Assembly (NCBI GenBank): GCA_963729215.1
Contig: CAVSND010000003.1
Location: 1 to 52,655, forward strand
Source of the DNA: CAVQJU01 sp963729215
Lineage (GTDB): Bacteria > Acidobacteriota > Vicinamibacteria > Vicinamibacterales > CAVVIG01
Reading direction: 5' to 3'
Length of the DNA stretch: 52,655 bases
The notes under the pieces were generated by a model. It saw nothing but the letters and a program-made list of their open reading frames with translations, ran no database searches and was not told the origin of the DNA. Position 1 is the stretch's first letter. The number at the start of each line of letters is the position of its first letter. The position numbers were made by a program, and so were the translations under genes. Positions 1 to 9,220 of this stretch are shown here, piece by piece.

Positions 1-274
1 TCGAACATCAGCATCCAGCCCCGACGAGAGCCACTTCTCCTCGAACGACTCCTGCTTTCTCGGGCGGGCCGGCTGGATCTCGGCGGCGGCCTGCGCTGTG
101 CCGAGACCCGCTGGCCGCCCCGGAGATTCTGGTCTGCGCGATGGACGTCGGTGTATGCCCTCAGCAGCATCGTCCGACAGCAGGGCGATCCGCCGCCGTT
201 TGTCCTGTCGGATCCTCCACGGCAGCGCCGAGCGGACCGACAGGAGTGCCACGATGAGGGAGTGCGGCGGCAGC
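1..274. other. left edge, no gene assigned
   Basis: I find no reading frame here that resembles a known family. Open frames exist on both strands, but they are arginine- and proline-rich, as expected from GC-rich non-coding or out-of-frame sequence. The stretch lies downstream of the response regulator that ends at 275. Confidence 0.4.
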
Positions 275-645
275 TCAGCGCGTCACGCGGCGAATGGCGT
301 CGAGCACGGCGGCGCCGGGATCGGTCTTTCGGAAGAACGCGGCGCAACCCGCTGCTTCGGCGAGTGCGCGCGTTTCGGGATCTTCGTGAGCGGTGATACA
401 GATGAAAGGGGCATGGCGGCCTTCGGCCACGAGTCGCTGGCCAAGTTCGATGCCGGAATCTCGCCAAGATGAACGTCGAGCACCAGGCAGTCGAATAGGG
501 GATGTTTCTTGTCCGCGAGGAACTCCTCAGCTGAGGCATACGTGATCGGGATGCATGCCCGCAGCGCGAAGCAGCCTGCCGAGCGATCGGCAGAAATTCT
601 CGTCGTCATCGACGACGGCGACGTAGAGGGTACGGTTTTACTCAT
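275..645 (-). CDS. single-domain response regulator (CheY-like), two frameshifts
   Basis: This is a stand-alone phosphoacceptor receiver domain of about 122 residues, recovered only by reading three frames in turn. The first segment gives VAVVDDDENFCRSLGRLL with the acidic pocket, the second gives FDCLVLDVHLG with the phosphoacceptor Asp, and the third gives FICITAHEDPETRALAEA followed by FFRKTD with the conserved Lys, then stops at 275. ATG at 645 is the natural start. No output domain follows, so it probably relays phosphate or acts by protein contact. It lies 98 bp downstream of the FixJ-like regulator and the kinase, probably in the same operon. All catalytic residues survive, so indel errors are more likely than decay. 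Confidence 0.75.
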
Positions 646-743
646 CTTGACCAGCCGGAGGATGTCCGCCAACGACGGCGCGAAATCCGCGGGTGCAGGG
701 CATCGCCGCCGGTGAGCACTATATGCATCGGCAGCGAAGGCGA

Positions 744-1392
744 CTACTGCCCTTTAGGGAAGGTTGGCTTCGACTCGGTGAGCAGGCCCGCCTCGTCGGT
801 CAGCCGGGTGAGCTCGGCGACCGACTGCACGCCCAGTTTCGTCGTGATCGCCGTGCGGTGGAGCTTCACGGTCCGCTCGTGGATGCCGAGGTCGCCGGCG
901 ATCTGCTTGTTGAGCTTGCCCCGCACGACATGGCCGAGCACTTCGAACTCCCGTGCGGTGAGCGTGCCGAAGCGCGCGCGCAATTCACGCTGCCGGTTGC
1001 GCGCCTCGCGCTCCCGCGCGTCGCGAGCGAGGGCGCGCTTCACCGCCTCGAGAAGGTCGTGCTTTCGCCGCTCGCTTCTCGAGAAAGTCTTCCGCCCCAT
1101 CGCGCATCGCGCGAACGCTCGAGGGGATGTCGCCGTGGCCGGTGAGGAAGAGAATCGGCAGCGGATTGGACGACCGGGCCAGCGCCGATTGCAGCTCGAG
1201 GCCGTTCATGCCGGGCATCCGCACATCGGCGAGCACGCAGCCCGGCGCATCCTCGGCTCGCTGCGTGAGAAAGTCGCTCGCCGACCCGAACGTCCTGACC
1301 GCAAACCCGCTCGCCCGAAGCAGCCGCGAGGTTGCCGCAAGAAACGGCGCATCGTCATCGACGATGTGGATGGTGGGTTCGGTCACGTTCAT
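744..1392 (-). CDS. FixJ/NarL-type response regulator, one frameshift
   Basis: This is a two-domain DNA-binding response regulator of about 215 residues. The N-terminal receiver starts MNVTEPTIHIVDDDAPF, with the phosphoacceptor in VLADVRMPGMNGLEL and conserved Thr and Lys in FLTGHGDIP and DFLEK. The C-terminal LuxR-type helix-turn-helix contains LTAREFEVLGHVVRGKLNKQIA and GIHERTVKLHR. A single indel near 1062-1075 separates the two domains. Its ATG overlaps the stop of the upstream kinase by 4 bp, so it is the cognate partner of that kinase. Family members regulate transcription in response to redox or aromatic signals; the target here is unknown. Confidence 0.87.
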
Positions 1393-3245
1393 ACGGCGGC
1401 GCCCTCCTCCGCGATCGGCAGCGTGAAACGAAATGCCGCGCCGCCGCCGTTCCTGTTCTCAGCCCACAGTCGCCCGCTGTGCGCCTCGACGATCGTGCGG
1501 GAGACCGCCAGACCGATGCCCATGCCGTTCGGCTTGGTCGTGAAAAACGGGTCGAAGATCCGCGCAAGCTTGTCGGCAGGAATGCCGTGCCCCGCGTCGC
1601 CGACGGCGATCTCGATAAGCTGCGCGCCGTCGAGCCGCGCGGTCACATTGACGCGCCGATCCTCGAGCCTCGTCCCGTTGAGCGCGTCCATCCCGTTGAG
1701 AATGAGGTTGAGCAGCACTTGCTGAATCTGCACGCGGTCGCCGCGAACGTGCGGCAGATCGGCTGGCACATCGACATCCAGCTTCACCTGCCGCGTCGCT
1801 GCATCGATCCGCACGAGCGCCGCCACATCGCCGACAAGCGCGCCCACGTCGAGCCGTGCCGCGTCGAGCGTCTGCCGCTTGAGCAGCCCGCGCATGCGAT
1901 CGATGACGTGGCCAGCGCGTTCGTCGTCCGAGCGGATGTCCGAAAGAATCGCGCGGATCTCATCGAGATCCGGCGAGGGGTGCTGCAGGAACAGCTCGGC
2001 CGCCTCCGCGTTGCGCAGGATCGACGCGAGCGGCTGATTGATCTCATGTGCCAGCCCCGACGCGAGCTGGCCCATCATCGAGACGCGCCCCGCGTGCGCG
2101 ATCTCTTGCCGGAGCAGCTGTGTCTCCTGCTCAGCCTGTTTGCGCGCGGTCACGTCGCGAGCGGTGCCACGGATCAGGACCGGCTGGCCCGTGGCGTCGA
2201 ACTCGACACGGCCCTGGGAGGAAATCCACCGGGTCGCGCCATCCGGCAGCATCAACCGGTATTCGGTCTGGTATCTGCCTCCATCCGCACCCGCGACCGC
2301 CATCGCGTGCGCCTGCCGGAGGCCTTCGCGATCATCGGGGTGCAGCCGTTGCAGGATGGCGTTGAACTCGAGCGGCTCCGACGGCGCGAAGCCAAACAAC
2401 TCGCGCCATTTGTGGCTCGCCCAGATCTCGTTTCGCGCCAGGTCCCGGATCCAGATGCCCAAATCGGCGGCATCGACGGCCAGGCTCATGCGCGCCTCGC
2501 TTTCGCGCAGCCCGGCCTCGCTGGCCTGAAGCTCGTGGACGAGTCGCGACGCCCGGAGCACGTCACGACTCAAGGCGGCGGCCATCACGACGACCAGGCC
2601 GAGGTAGAACGGGCCGATGAGAACGGGGATGGGCAGTTCGGCCCAATGGACCAGCGCGGCCTGAACCGTGCCGAGCAGCAGAAAGAATTCGACACTGCCT
2701 CCAATCATCAGCGCCTTTCGGCGCTCGCCTCGCCGCCAGGCCGTGATGCTGGCATCCGCGACAAAGACGAGGATCAGCACCATCGTCCCGTAGCCGAACA
2801 GCATCCATGGATTCCGTATGCCTTCGAACGCCGTGACGGAATCGCCGAGAAACGGCACACGCTGCAGACTCGTGATCTCGAGGTAGTTGACGTTCCCCCA
2901 GATCAGAAACGCGACCAGCAGGTAGAACGCGCGCAGGCCCGAGACGGTCCACGCCAGCCATCGCCGCCCCACCCCGAGGTAAAACGCCACGAACCACGTC
3001 GTCGACACCAGCAAACCCAGCAGCGCAACATGTGTCCACCGCATCGCCGAGAGGAGTTCTTCGGGCGTCCCGGCTCGCATCTGCCGCAATTCACACAAGG
3101 TGAAGGCAGCTGTGGAGACTGCCGCCATGGCAAAGAACAGGCTTTCCCAGGTGGTGCGGTTGCTCCACCAGACCAGAAAGTAGATCACGGCCAGCGTGAG
3201 GCACGCCGACGCGACCATGGACCAGATGACGGTAACCCAACTCAT
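1389..3245 (-). CDS. membrane PAS-domain sensor histidine kinase
   Basis: A 618-residue hybrid of a multi-pass membrane sensor and a FixL-like kinase. Residues 1-225 hold about seven hydrophobic segments. A PAS domain with its PAC tail spans roughly 250-370 (LHPDDREGL, GTARDVTARKQAE). The phosphoacceptor H-box is GLAHEINQPLASI with His400. The ATPase has an N-box in LLNLILNGMDAL (about 511-522), GDAGHGIP (about 549) and GMGIGLAVS (about 575). It overlaps the downstream FixJ-like regulator by 4 bp and is divergent from the TonB receptor gene, with 172 bp between them. The ligand is not predictable from sequence. Confidence 0.93.
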   Translation of the reverse strand: MSWVTVIWSMVASACLTLAVIYFLVWWSNRTTWESLFFAMAAVSTAAFTLCELRQMRAGTPEELLSAMRWTHVALLGLLVSTTWFVAFYLGVGRRWLAWTVSGLRAFYLLVAFLIWGNVNYLEITSLQRVPFLGDSVTAFEGIRNPWMLFGYGTMVLILVFVADASITAWRRGERRKALMIGGSVEFFLLLGTVQAALVHWAELPIPVLIGPFYLGLVVVMAAALSRDVLRASRLVHELQASEAGLRESEARMSLAVDAADLGIWIRDLARNEIWASHKWRELFGFAPSEPLEFNAILQRLHPDDREGLRQAHAMAVAGADGGRYQTEYRLMLPDGATRWISSQGRVEFDATGQPVLIRGTARDVTARKQAEQETQLLRQEIAHAGRVSMMGQLASGLAHEINQPLASILRNAEAAELFLQHPSPDLDEIRAILSDIRSDDERAGHVIDRMRGLLKRQTLDAARLDVGALVGDVAALVRIDAATRQVKLDVDVPADLPHVRGDRVQIQQVLLNLILNGMDALNGTRLEDRRVNVTARLDGAQLIEIAVGDAGHGIPADKLARIFDPFFTTKPNGMGIGLAVSRTIVEAHSGRLWAENRNGGGAAFRFTLPIAEEGAAV

Positions 3246-3417
3246 GAACTCAGCTTCCCTGGGTCGATAGCAAAGGGCATATTACCGCTGCTGCTGTCTG
3301 AGGACCCAACGCCCTGGCGCGAAAACCCCTTTTGGATCCGAATCCGCCCCATGGACAATATCGATTCGTATTCCCGATCAAGCCGGCGGAGATCCCGTAC
3401 TCTTATGCAGGGCATGC

Positions 3418-6243
3418 GTGACTGTGGGTAGATGTCATGCGGCAGGCGCTTGGCTTGTCCGTCTGGTTCTGTGCGTGATCGCAGGGGCCGGAGGGGTGTC
3501 AGCGCAGACAGTAACGGCGACGACTGGAGCCGTCAATGGAGTCGTCACAGACAGCACGAAAGCCGTTGTGCCGGGGGTGACCGTTACGCTGTCGGGGCCG
3601 TCATTGATAACCACCCGCACCGCCCTCACCGACGATGCGGGCGCCTACCGTTTTTCTGCCGTGCCCCTGGGCGACCACACGCTCACCTTTCAGCTTTCCG
3701 GTTTTGGGACGATTGTCCGCGAGGACATCCACGTCGGGCTCGGTTTCACGGCGACCGTCAGCGTCGAGTTGAGCCCCGGTACCGTCGACGATAGCGTCAC
3801 CGTCAGCGGCGCGGCGCCTGTGGTTGACGTCTCGTCAACAGTCGTCACGACCCACTTTGACAGCGACACGCTCGCGAGCCTGCCAGGCGCGCGCGACTTC
3901 TTCGCGATCGCCGCGAATACACCGGGCGTGGCGTTCTCGAAGATGGACGTGGGAGGCAACGGCGCGCTCAGCCTGCAGGAGTACACAGCCTACGGATTAC
4001 GGGCGACCACCGGGGTGAATCGCAATGAGGTTGAAGGCATTCGTGTCGGCGGGGCCAACGGCGCGAACGACAACTACTTCTCCGACTTCGCGTCGTTTTC
4101 GGAGATTGCCATCACCGCCGTTGGCCAGCCGGCCGCCATGCCGGTGCCCGGCACCCTGGGCCAGTACGTGAGCAAGTCCGGGGGCAACGCGTATCACGGC
4201 GGCCTGTACGCGGATTTCCAGAACGATGCGCTCGAGGCTACCAACATCGACGACGGTCAAATCGCGCGTGGCGTCTCAGGCGGGCCCGGCCTCGACGCGC
4301 GGGATGTCAATCGGCTGCAACGTTTCCGGGATTTCAACGCGGACATTGGCGGGTACCTGAAGAAGGATCACGCGTGGTGGTATGGTGCGTACCGCACCAC
4401 CGAGCTCGCGCAGCAATACCCCTGGCTGCTCGACGCGCCTGCCACGCTCGACGCGACCGTCGCGACGGGCAAGGTCACCGCCCTGCTGTCTCGAGGTCAG
4501 AAGGTCGTCGGGTACCTCCAGCACGAAGCCTTCCGGCAGTCGAACTATTTCACCCCCAGCACGAGCCAGCCCATCGTGACCAGCGATGCACTCCAGCGTG
4601 CGGTGTTTCCCGTAAGCGTGTGGAAGGTCGAGTACAACGCCGCCGTGACGGACGCGGTCTACGTGGAGGCCCGCGTCGGAGGTTATCTCTCCACGTTCAC
4701 CGCGACATACAAGACCACGGACCCGCGCATTGCGGACATTGGCGCGAATACCGTGCGCGGCGGCTCGCTGTCTCGGGAGCGAGTGCTCAACCGCCCGCAG
4801 GCCAACGGGTCCGTGAGCTTCATGAAGACCGGTTGGGGCGGCAGTCACACCTTCAGGATCGGTGGCGAGTACATGAACGACCGGCTCGTCGCACCGACCG
4901 GCGGATACGGTAATCCCTGCAACTGCCTGTCGACGCTGAACAACGGCGCGCCCGCCCAGGTGCAGATCCTGTCGGGCCCGAACACGTCGTCGAACGATCT
5001 GACGACCGCCGCCGGTTTTGTTGACGACACGTGGCGTCTCAATCGCCGGGTGACACTGTCTCTTGGAATGCGCCTGGATCGCTACCAGCCGATTCTTCCC
5101 GAGCAGCAGGGACCGGCCGGGCAGACGTTCGCGGCGATCGACCCCGTCCTCACGTTCAACAATTGGGCCCCGCGGGTGGGCATGAGCACCGATCTCACGG
5201 CCGACGGCAAGACTCTGCTCAAACTCCATTACGGCCAGTTTTGGGTCTATCCCGGAACCAACTTCACGTCGGCCTTCAACCCGAATCCTTCCGGCTGGTC
5301 GCAGACCTACGCCTGGGCCAGGGATGCGAACTTGAACGGCCGGTGGGATCCTGGCGAGGAAGGACGGCTGATCGCCGTGTCGGGCGGCAGCACATCGACC
5401 CGGCTCGATTCGGCCGTCGACAATACCTATGTCAACCAGGCCAGCGCCTATATCGAGCGCGAAGTGGCGCCTGATTTCGGCGTCAGGACCGGTCTGGTCC
5501 TGAACGCGAAGCGGCAGCCGTACGGCACGATCAACGTCAGCCGGCCGCTCGTCGCGTATTCAGTGCCCGTCGCGGTGGTCGATCCTGGCCCTGACGGCCG
5601 AATCGGTTCTGGCGATGATGGCGGAACCGTGAACGCCTACAGCCTGACCCCAGCCTCTCTGAACGCGTCGCCCGTGAACCTGACCACGAGCCTGCCCGAC
5701 AGCAATAGCGAGTACTACACCTGGGAGATCACGGCGACGAAACGCCAGCGTGCCGGCTGGTCGTTGCTGGCCAGCTTCACGGAGACGTGGAGCCACGAGG
5801 CCGCCCTGGGGACGGGCAACGATTTCACGCCGAATGCCCTGATCAACGCCGTGGGCGACCAGGATCGCTTCAGGACGTGGCAGGCGAAGCTGAACGGCAC
5901 CATCAATCTTCGCTGGGGCTTCCTGGTCGTCCCTGTCGTCCGACATCAGTCCGGCACACCGTTCGCGCGGACCTTCGTTCAGACGCTCAACTATGGGAGC
6001 GCCACCATCAAAACGGAACCGATCGCGGCCAATCGGACGCCTGACATTACGCTCGTCGACGTACGCACCGAGAAAACGTTTCGCATCAACGCCGTGCGGG
6101 TCGTGGGATTTGTTGACCTGTACAACCTGTTCAACACCAATGCCGAACAGACGCTGACAACAGCGTCAGGCGGCTCGTGGCTGCGGCCCACCGCAATCAC
6201 CGCTCCCCGAGTCCTCCGGATCGGTGCCCGATTCGAATGGTAG
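3418..6243 (+). CDS. TonB-dependent receptor with carboxypeptidase-regulatory domain
   Basis: A 941-residue outer-membrane protein of the Oar-like type that is expanded in Acidobacteriota. A signal peptide ends near SAQ (residue 30). A carboxypeptidase regulatory-like beta-sandwich follows (GAVNGVVTDSTKAVVPGVTV to about residue 120), then a plug region (SLPGARDFFAIAANTPGV) and a long barrel that ends in the terminal aromatic motif RIGARFEW. A Ca-loop-like segment DANLNGRWDPGEEG lies near residue 645. GTG at 3418 is the best in-frame start; GTG at 3424 is an alternative. The substrate is unknown; relatives import glycans or peptides. The gene stands alone and is divergent from the sensor kinase. 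Confidence 0.9.
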   Translation: MTVGRCHAAGAWLVRLVLCVIAGAGGVSAQTVTATTGAVNGVVTDSTKAVVPGVTVTLSGPSLITTRTALTDDAGAYRFSAVPLGDHTLTFQLSGFGTIVREDIHVGLGFTATVSVELSPGTVDDSVTVSGAAPVVDVSSTVVTTHFDSDTLASLPGARDFFAIAANTPGVAFSKMDVGGNGALSLQEYTAYGLRATTGVNRNEVEGIRVGGANGANDNYFSDFASFSEIAITAVGQPAAMPVPGTLGQYVSKSGGNAYHGGLYADFQNDALEATNIDDGQIARGVSGGPGLDARDVNRLQRFRDFNADIGGYLKKDHAWWYGAYRTTELAQQYPWLLDAPATLDATVATGKVTALLSRGQKVVGYLQHEAFRQSNYFTPSTSQPIVTSDALQRAVFPVSVWKVEYNAAVTDAVYVEARVGGYLSTFTATYKTTDPRIADIGANTVRGGSLSRERVLNRPQANGSVSFMKTGWGGSHTFRIGGEYMNDRLVAPTGGYGNPCNCLSTLNNGAPAQVQILSGPNTSSNDLTTAAGFVDDTWRLNRRVTLSLGMRLDRYQPILPEQQGPAGQTFAAIDPVLTFNNWAPRVGMSTDLTADGKTLLKLHYGQFWVYPGTNFTSAFNPNPSGWSQTYAWARDANLNGRWDPGEEGRLIAVSGGSTSTRLDSAVDNTYVNQASAYIEREVAPDFGVRTGLVLNAKRQPYGTINVSRPLVAYSVPVAVVDPGPDGRIGSGDDGGTVNAYSLTPASLNASPVNLTTSLPDSNSEYYTWEITATKRQRAGWSLLASFTETWSHEAALGTGNDFTPNALINAVGDQDRFRTWQAKLNGTINLRWGFLVVPVVRHQSGTPFARTFVQTLNYGSATIKTEPIAANRTPDITLVDVRTEKTFRINAVRVVGFVDLYNLFNTNAEQTLTTASGGSWLRPTAITAPRVLRIGARFEW

Positions 6244-6443
6244 CCGTGAAGCCGCGTTGCCCCAATGTTGCCTCGACTCAGGATCATTCACGCGGATCTC
6301 AGGGAACGCCCGCGGGGAGCCTTTCGCTCGTAAGGTAATGACCGTTCGAGGCTTGCTGCCAGAAGTCTCACGCCGTCAGCAGTCTAAGAAATCGGCCTGC
6401 GAGAATTCGATCCCCGTAGCCCGCTCCACTCTCGCATCCGGCT

Positions 6444-7103
6444 TCAGTCGTGCAGCACGACATTCAAGAGCGAGCTGTTGATCGTGAGCGCAGAGTCGCC
6501 GTTGTACTCGATGAACCCGAGCTTCCTGAACTTCTTGAGAAAGAAATCGACCCGGGAGCGTGTGATGCCGACCATCTTTCCGAGGGTATCCCCCAAGATC
6601 CTGGGCACCACGCGGACCGGCTTGTCGCGCTGTCCGTAACGGGCCATCAACAGCAGCGTGCTCGCCAGCCGCTTCTCGCTCGAATTGAACAGTTGATCGA
6701 CCAGGTCCTCTTCGCTCCGTATGTTCCGCGCCAGCAAGTGCGAGATGAACGTGTCGGACGCCGCGTGCTGCTGGTGCAGCAGCGCCAGCATCTTTTCTTT
6801 CCGGACGAGCAGGATTGTGCTCGGAGCGGTCGCCGTCGCACTCCCGATGCGGAACGGCTGGCCCGCCAGGCACCCCTCGCCGAAAAAGGCGCCGGGGCCC
6901 AGCCTGGCGACCACCGCGTTTCTGCCGGTCTTCGACAGGACTGACAGCCTGATACCGCCGGTTTGGATGTAGAGAACGTGCTTACAGGCGTCGCCTTGCG
7001 CGAAAACGGTATCGCCTTTTGCATATCGGGCGATGGTCTTCGTTGTTCCTGCTGACTCGAGAAAGGTCCGGGTATTGGCGTCGCTCGGAGGAATTGTGGC
7101 CAT
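6444..7103 (-). CDS. Crp/Fnr-family transcriptional regulator (copy 1)
   Basis: A 219-residue regulator with an N-terminal cyclic-nucleotide-binding-type beta-roll (about 20-140: KGDTVFAQGDACKHVLYIQT, GAFFGEGCLAG) and a C-terminal winged helix (about 150-215: GDTLGKMVGITRSRVDFFLK). The long helix region includes SSEKRLASTLLLMARYG. The recognition helix TRSRVDFF differs from the SRETVGR of E. coli Crp. There is no N-terminal cysteine cluster, so an Fe-S sensor of the FNR type is unlikely. ATG at 7103 follows the GNAT stop by 8 bp, so the two are co-transcribed. The paralogue at 8518-9171 is clearly homologous along its length. The operon is preceded by the operator at 8437, which suggests autoregulation. 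Confidence 0.92.
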   Translation of the reverse strand: MATIPPSDANTRTFLESAGTTKTIARYAKGDTVFAQGDACKHVLYIQTGGIRLSVLSKTGRNAVVARLGPGAFFGEGCLAGQPFRIGSATATAPSTILLVRKEKMLALLHQQHAASDTFISHLLARNIRSEEDLVDQLFNSSEKRLASTLLLMARYGQRDKPVRVVPRILGDTLGKMVGITRSRVDFFLKKFRKLGFIEYNGDSALTINSSLLNVVLHD

Positions 7104-7111
7104 GGTTCGAC

Positions 7112-8041
7112 TCAGAAGACGTCGTTGCGCCAGAACAGGACGTCGTCGGTAGATAGGGGCGGCACCATCGCGCCCGGGCCGAGCATCCGTACACCGATGC
7201 TTGCGATCGAAGGCGTCGCGGACGCGATGGTGACCTGAGGAGGCAGAAAGCGCGGCGGCAGCCACGTATGGATAGTCGGGCGCCGTTCCGCTGGCTCGCG
7301 CGCGATCAGCGCCTGCAGGAGAGCGCCGACCCGCGCACCGGTCGCGTCGCGGTCGCCGCATTCTTCGAGCGTCCATGTGTCGCCGACGACGCTCACGATC
7401 ACGTAAGCCGCCGCGGTGATGCCTTCTTCGGCGATGAAGAACTGCAGTTGGCGCGAGTTCGTGGACCCGAGCCCTGCGAGCAGGCGCTTTGTGGTGATGG
7501 CGTACCGAATGAAGTCGACATCACGTTCGAGGTGGAACCGGAAGGGTCCGGCGCGCATTCGTCCCATCGCCGCAATGGCCGCGAGGTCGCGTTCCTCGCC
7601 AGCTCGCATCATCGTCATCGGAGCGCCGCGACGCGAGGACTCCGTCACGCGGAGCGTCAGGTCAGTCAGCGGCAGCTCCTGGAACCCGTTGCGCCCGTCA
7701 TCGTCTGCTCCGGCCTGCCGGAACAGCAGGGCCATCTCGGCGCCCTCCGTTGCCGCAGTGTGGAGCAGCGCGTCGATCAACCTTTGCGCGTGACCCACGC
7801 CGCGCCCGGACGGTCCCGCCCACAGGGAGCCGATGCCGCACACCTGAACGGCGCGCCCGTCCAGCACGCCGGCCAGACGGTACCGCTCGGCACTGGCAAG
7901 AATCGTCTCTCCTTCGACGAGCGCAAACGTTCGTTGGCAGCGCTCACCCCAGGGCGTCTTTGTTCGCGCCGCATGAAACCTGCCGTACGCCTGCCGCTCC
8001 AGTCCACCGCCCATCGATGTGGCTGCGTCCGTCGAGGACAC
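7112..8041 (-). CDS. GNAT-family N-acetyltransferase-like protein
   Basis: A predicted 309-residue acetyltransferase. The acetyl-CoA loop is visible as GRGVGHAQRLIDALL after the strand VQVCGIGSLWAG. A second half with weaker similarity (FHLERDVDFIRYAITTKRLL, FFIAEEGITAAAYVIVS) suggests a double-GNAT arrangement. GTG at 8041 is chosen because it gives an in-frame start just before the conserved-looking AYGRFHAARTKTPWG; frames further upstream are uncertain because of nearby indels. It sits between a small ORF and Crp copy 1 in one operon. The substrate is unknown; linkage to a Crp-type protein recalls Crp-coupled lysine acetyltransferases, but no cNMP domain is fused here. Confidence 0.75.
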   Translation of the reverse strand: MSSTDAATSMGGGLERQAYGRFHAARTKTPWGERCQRTFALVEGETILASAERYRLAGVLDGRAVQVCGIGSLWAGPSGRGVGHAQRLIDALLHTAATEGAEMALLFRQAGADDDGRNGFQELPLTDLTLRVTESSRRGAPMTMMRAGEERDLAAIAAMGRMRAGPFRFHLERDVDFIRYAITTKRLLAGLGSTNSRQLQFFIAEEGITAAAYVIVSVVGDTWTLEECGDRDATGARVGALLQALIAREPAERRPTIHTWLPPRFLPPQVTIASATPSIASIGVRMLGPGAMVPPLSTDDVLFWRNDVF

Positions 8042-8212
8042 GGTCGAGAACGGCGCCTTGAGCGGCAACGACTTCCTGCCCCAGCGAGACCGCCGCGCGC
8101 GGGTGGCCGGCACGCGGTTCCAGGGCCCCAGGGATCATCACGGCCAGGCCGGCCTGCGCCGCCCCTTGAAGGAGTGCGGCCGTGTTCTCTGCAGCGCTGG
8201 AGACGCCAGCAG

Positions 8213-8402
8213 TCACCGCTCCGCCCACTCGACGAATGCAGGCGGAATCTCGTTGCGCACGATCATCACGCGCAGGATGCGGTCGTCATGGAGAAGGGTC
8301 GAGGTGCCAACCCGCGCCGCCTCGATGGTCGCGTAGCGAGCCCAGGCCGCGGCCAGCCCCGTTGATGACCCGCGTCGCATCGTCGATGATCAACTTGAAC
8401 AT
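8213..8402 (-). CDS. small conserved-looking protein, one frameshift
   Basis: Reading MFKLIIDDATRVINGA and then shifting frame near 8355 gives ARYATIEAARVGTSTLLHDD and RVMIVRNEIPPAFVEWAER before a stop at 8213, about 62 residues. I do not recognise the family. The coding case rests on a clean ATG placed 7 nt after a -10 hexamer at 8410-8415, downstream of the operator at 8437, and on an ordinary amino-acid composition. A second frame opens with GTG at 8216, overlapping this stop in a GTGA; it reads VTAGVSSAAENTAALLQGAA and is Ala-rich and phasin-like, but it runs into the GNAT start region, so its extent is unclear. Confidence 0.5.
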
Positions 8403-8436
8403 GCGATTGACTCTATGCCCCGTCGATTCCGTTGCA

Positions 8437-8452
8437 TGTGCACAAGAGCACA
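8437..8452 (-). promoter_or_regulatory. Crp/Fnr-type operator before the small-ORF/GNAT/Crp operon
   Basis: This is a perfect 5-6-5 dyad, TGTGCACAAGAGCACA. On the minus strand the -10-like TAGAGT (8415-8410) begins 22 nt after it, and ATG 8402 follows after 7 nt. The same spacing and -10 sequence occur at 14006. The position near -41.5 is the class II activation geometry. It would put the regulator gene at 6444 under its own family's control. Confidence 0.65.
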
Positions 8453-8517
8453 CGCACGTTGAACCGCCGCAGGCCGTCGCTTTGCCGATGTGTTGGAAAA
8501 AGAGGGCGAGAACGAAT

Positions 8518-9171
8518 CTAATCGTGCAGCACGACGGTGAGCAGGGAGTTGTTCACCTTCAGCCCGTTCTTGTAGTCGATGAAGCCCAGTCGCTGGAACT
8601 TCTTCATGAAGAAGTTCACGCGCGACCTCGTCGTGCCGACCATTTCGGCCAGGGTTCCCTGCGAGATCGGTGGCACCGCCCGCACCGGTTGGTCGTGCTT
8701 GCCGTACCGCGCGAGCAGCAGCAGGGTCCGGGCGAGCCGCTTCTCACTCGAGTTGAAGAGCTGGTCGATCAGGTCCTCTTCGATCCGGATGTTCCGCGCC
8801 AGCATGTGTGCGATGAACCAATCCGACAACGCATGCTTCGCGTGGAGGAGCCGCACCATCCGGTGCTTATCCACGAGCAGGATGCTGCTGTCCGACACCG
8901 CCGTCGCCGTGCCCATGCGGACGGCCTGACCCGCCAGGCACCCTTCGCCGAAGAACTCCCCGGCGCCGAGCATCGCCACGACGGCCTCACGTCCACCCTT
9001 CGACAACACCGAGAGCTTGACGTTCCCCGTCTGGATATACAGCACGTGGTCGCACGGATTGCCCTGGGTGAAGATGACCTCGTCGCGACGATACTTGACG
9101 ATTTTCCTCGCAACCCCCGCCGAGTCGAGGAAGGTCTTGGCGTCGAATCTGGGCGACCTCTTGGCTTTCAA
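8518..9171 (-). CDS. Crp/Fnr-family transcriptional regulator (copy 2)
   Basis: A 217-residue paralogue of the 6444-7103 regulator with the same architecture: beta-roll (DEVIFTQGNPCDHVLYIQTG, GEFFGEGCLAGQA), dimer helix region SSEKRLARTLLLLARYG, and winged helix GTLAEMVGTTRSRVNFFMK ending in LLTVVLHD. The recognition helices TRSRVNFF and TRSRVDFF are nearly the same, so both proteins probably read the same operator. TTG at 9171 is the likely start; a TAAGAT hexamer lies about 12 nt upstream. Cyclic-nucleotide contact residues are not obvious, so the effector is unknown. Confidence 0.9.
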   Translation of the reverse strand: MKAKRSPRFDAKTFLDSAGVARKIVKYRRDEVIFTQGNPCDHVLYIQTGNVKLSVLSKGGREAVVAMLGAGEFFGEGCLAGQAVRMGTATAVSDSSILLVDKHRMVRLLHAKHALSDWFIAHMLARNIRIEEDLIDQLFNSSEKRLARTLLLLARYGKHDQPVRAVPPISQGTLAEMVGTTRSRVNFFMKKFQRLGFIDYKNGLKVNNSLLTVVLHD

Positions 9172-9220
9172 AGGGGAGCTTGATCTTACACGAACGGGCT
9201 CCCGGAATCGCCCCCAGCCG

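Noticed and set aside
1332..3431. 699-codon open frame on the plus strand
   Set aside because: It lies antisense to the well-supported kinase, is rich in Arg, His and Pro, and has no recognisable domain. It is a GC-bias shadow.
4276..5229. 317-codon open frame on the minus strand within the TonB receptor gene
   Set aside because: The opposite strand encodes a clear receptor barrel; this frame has shadow composition.
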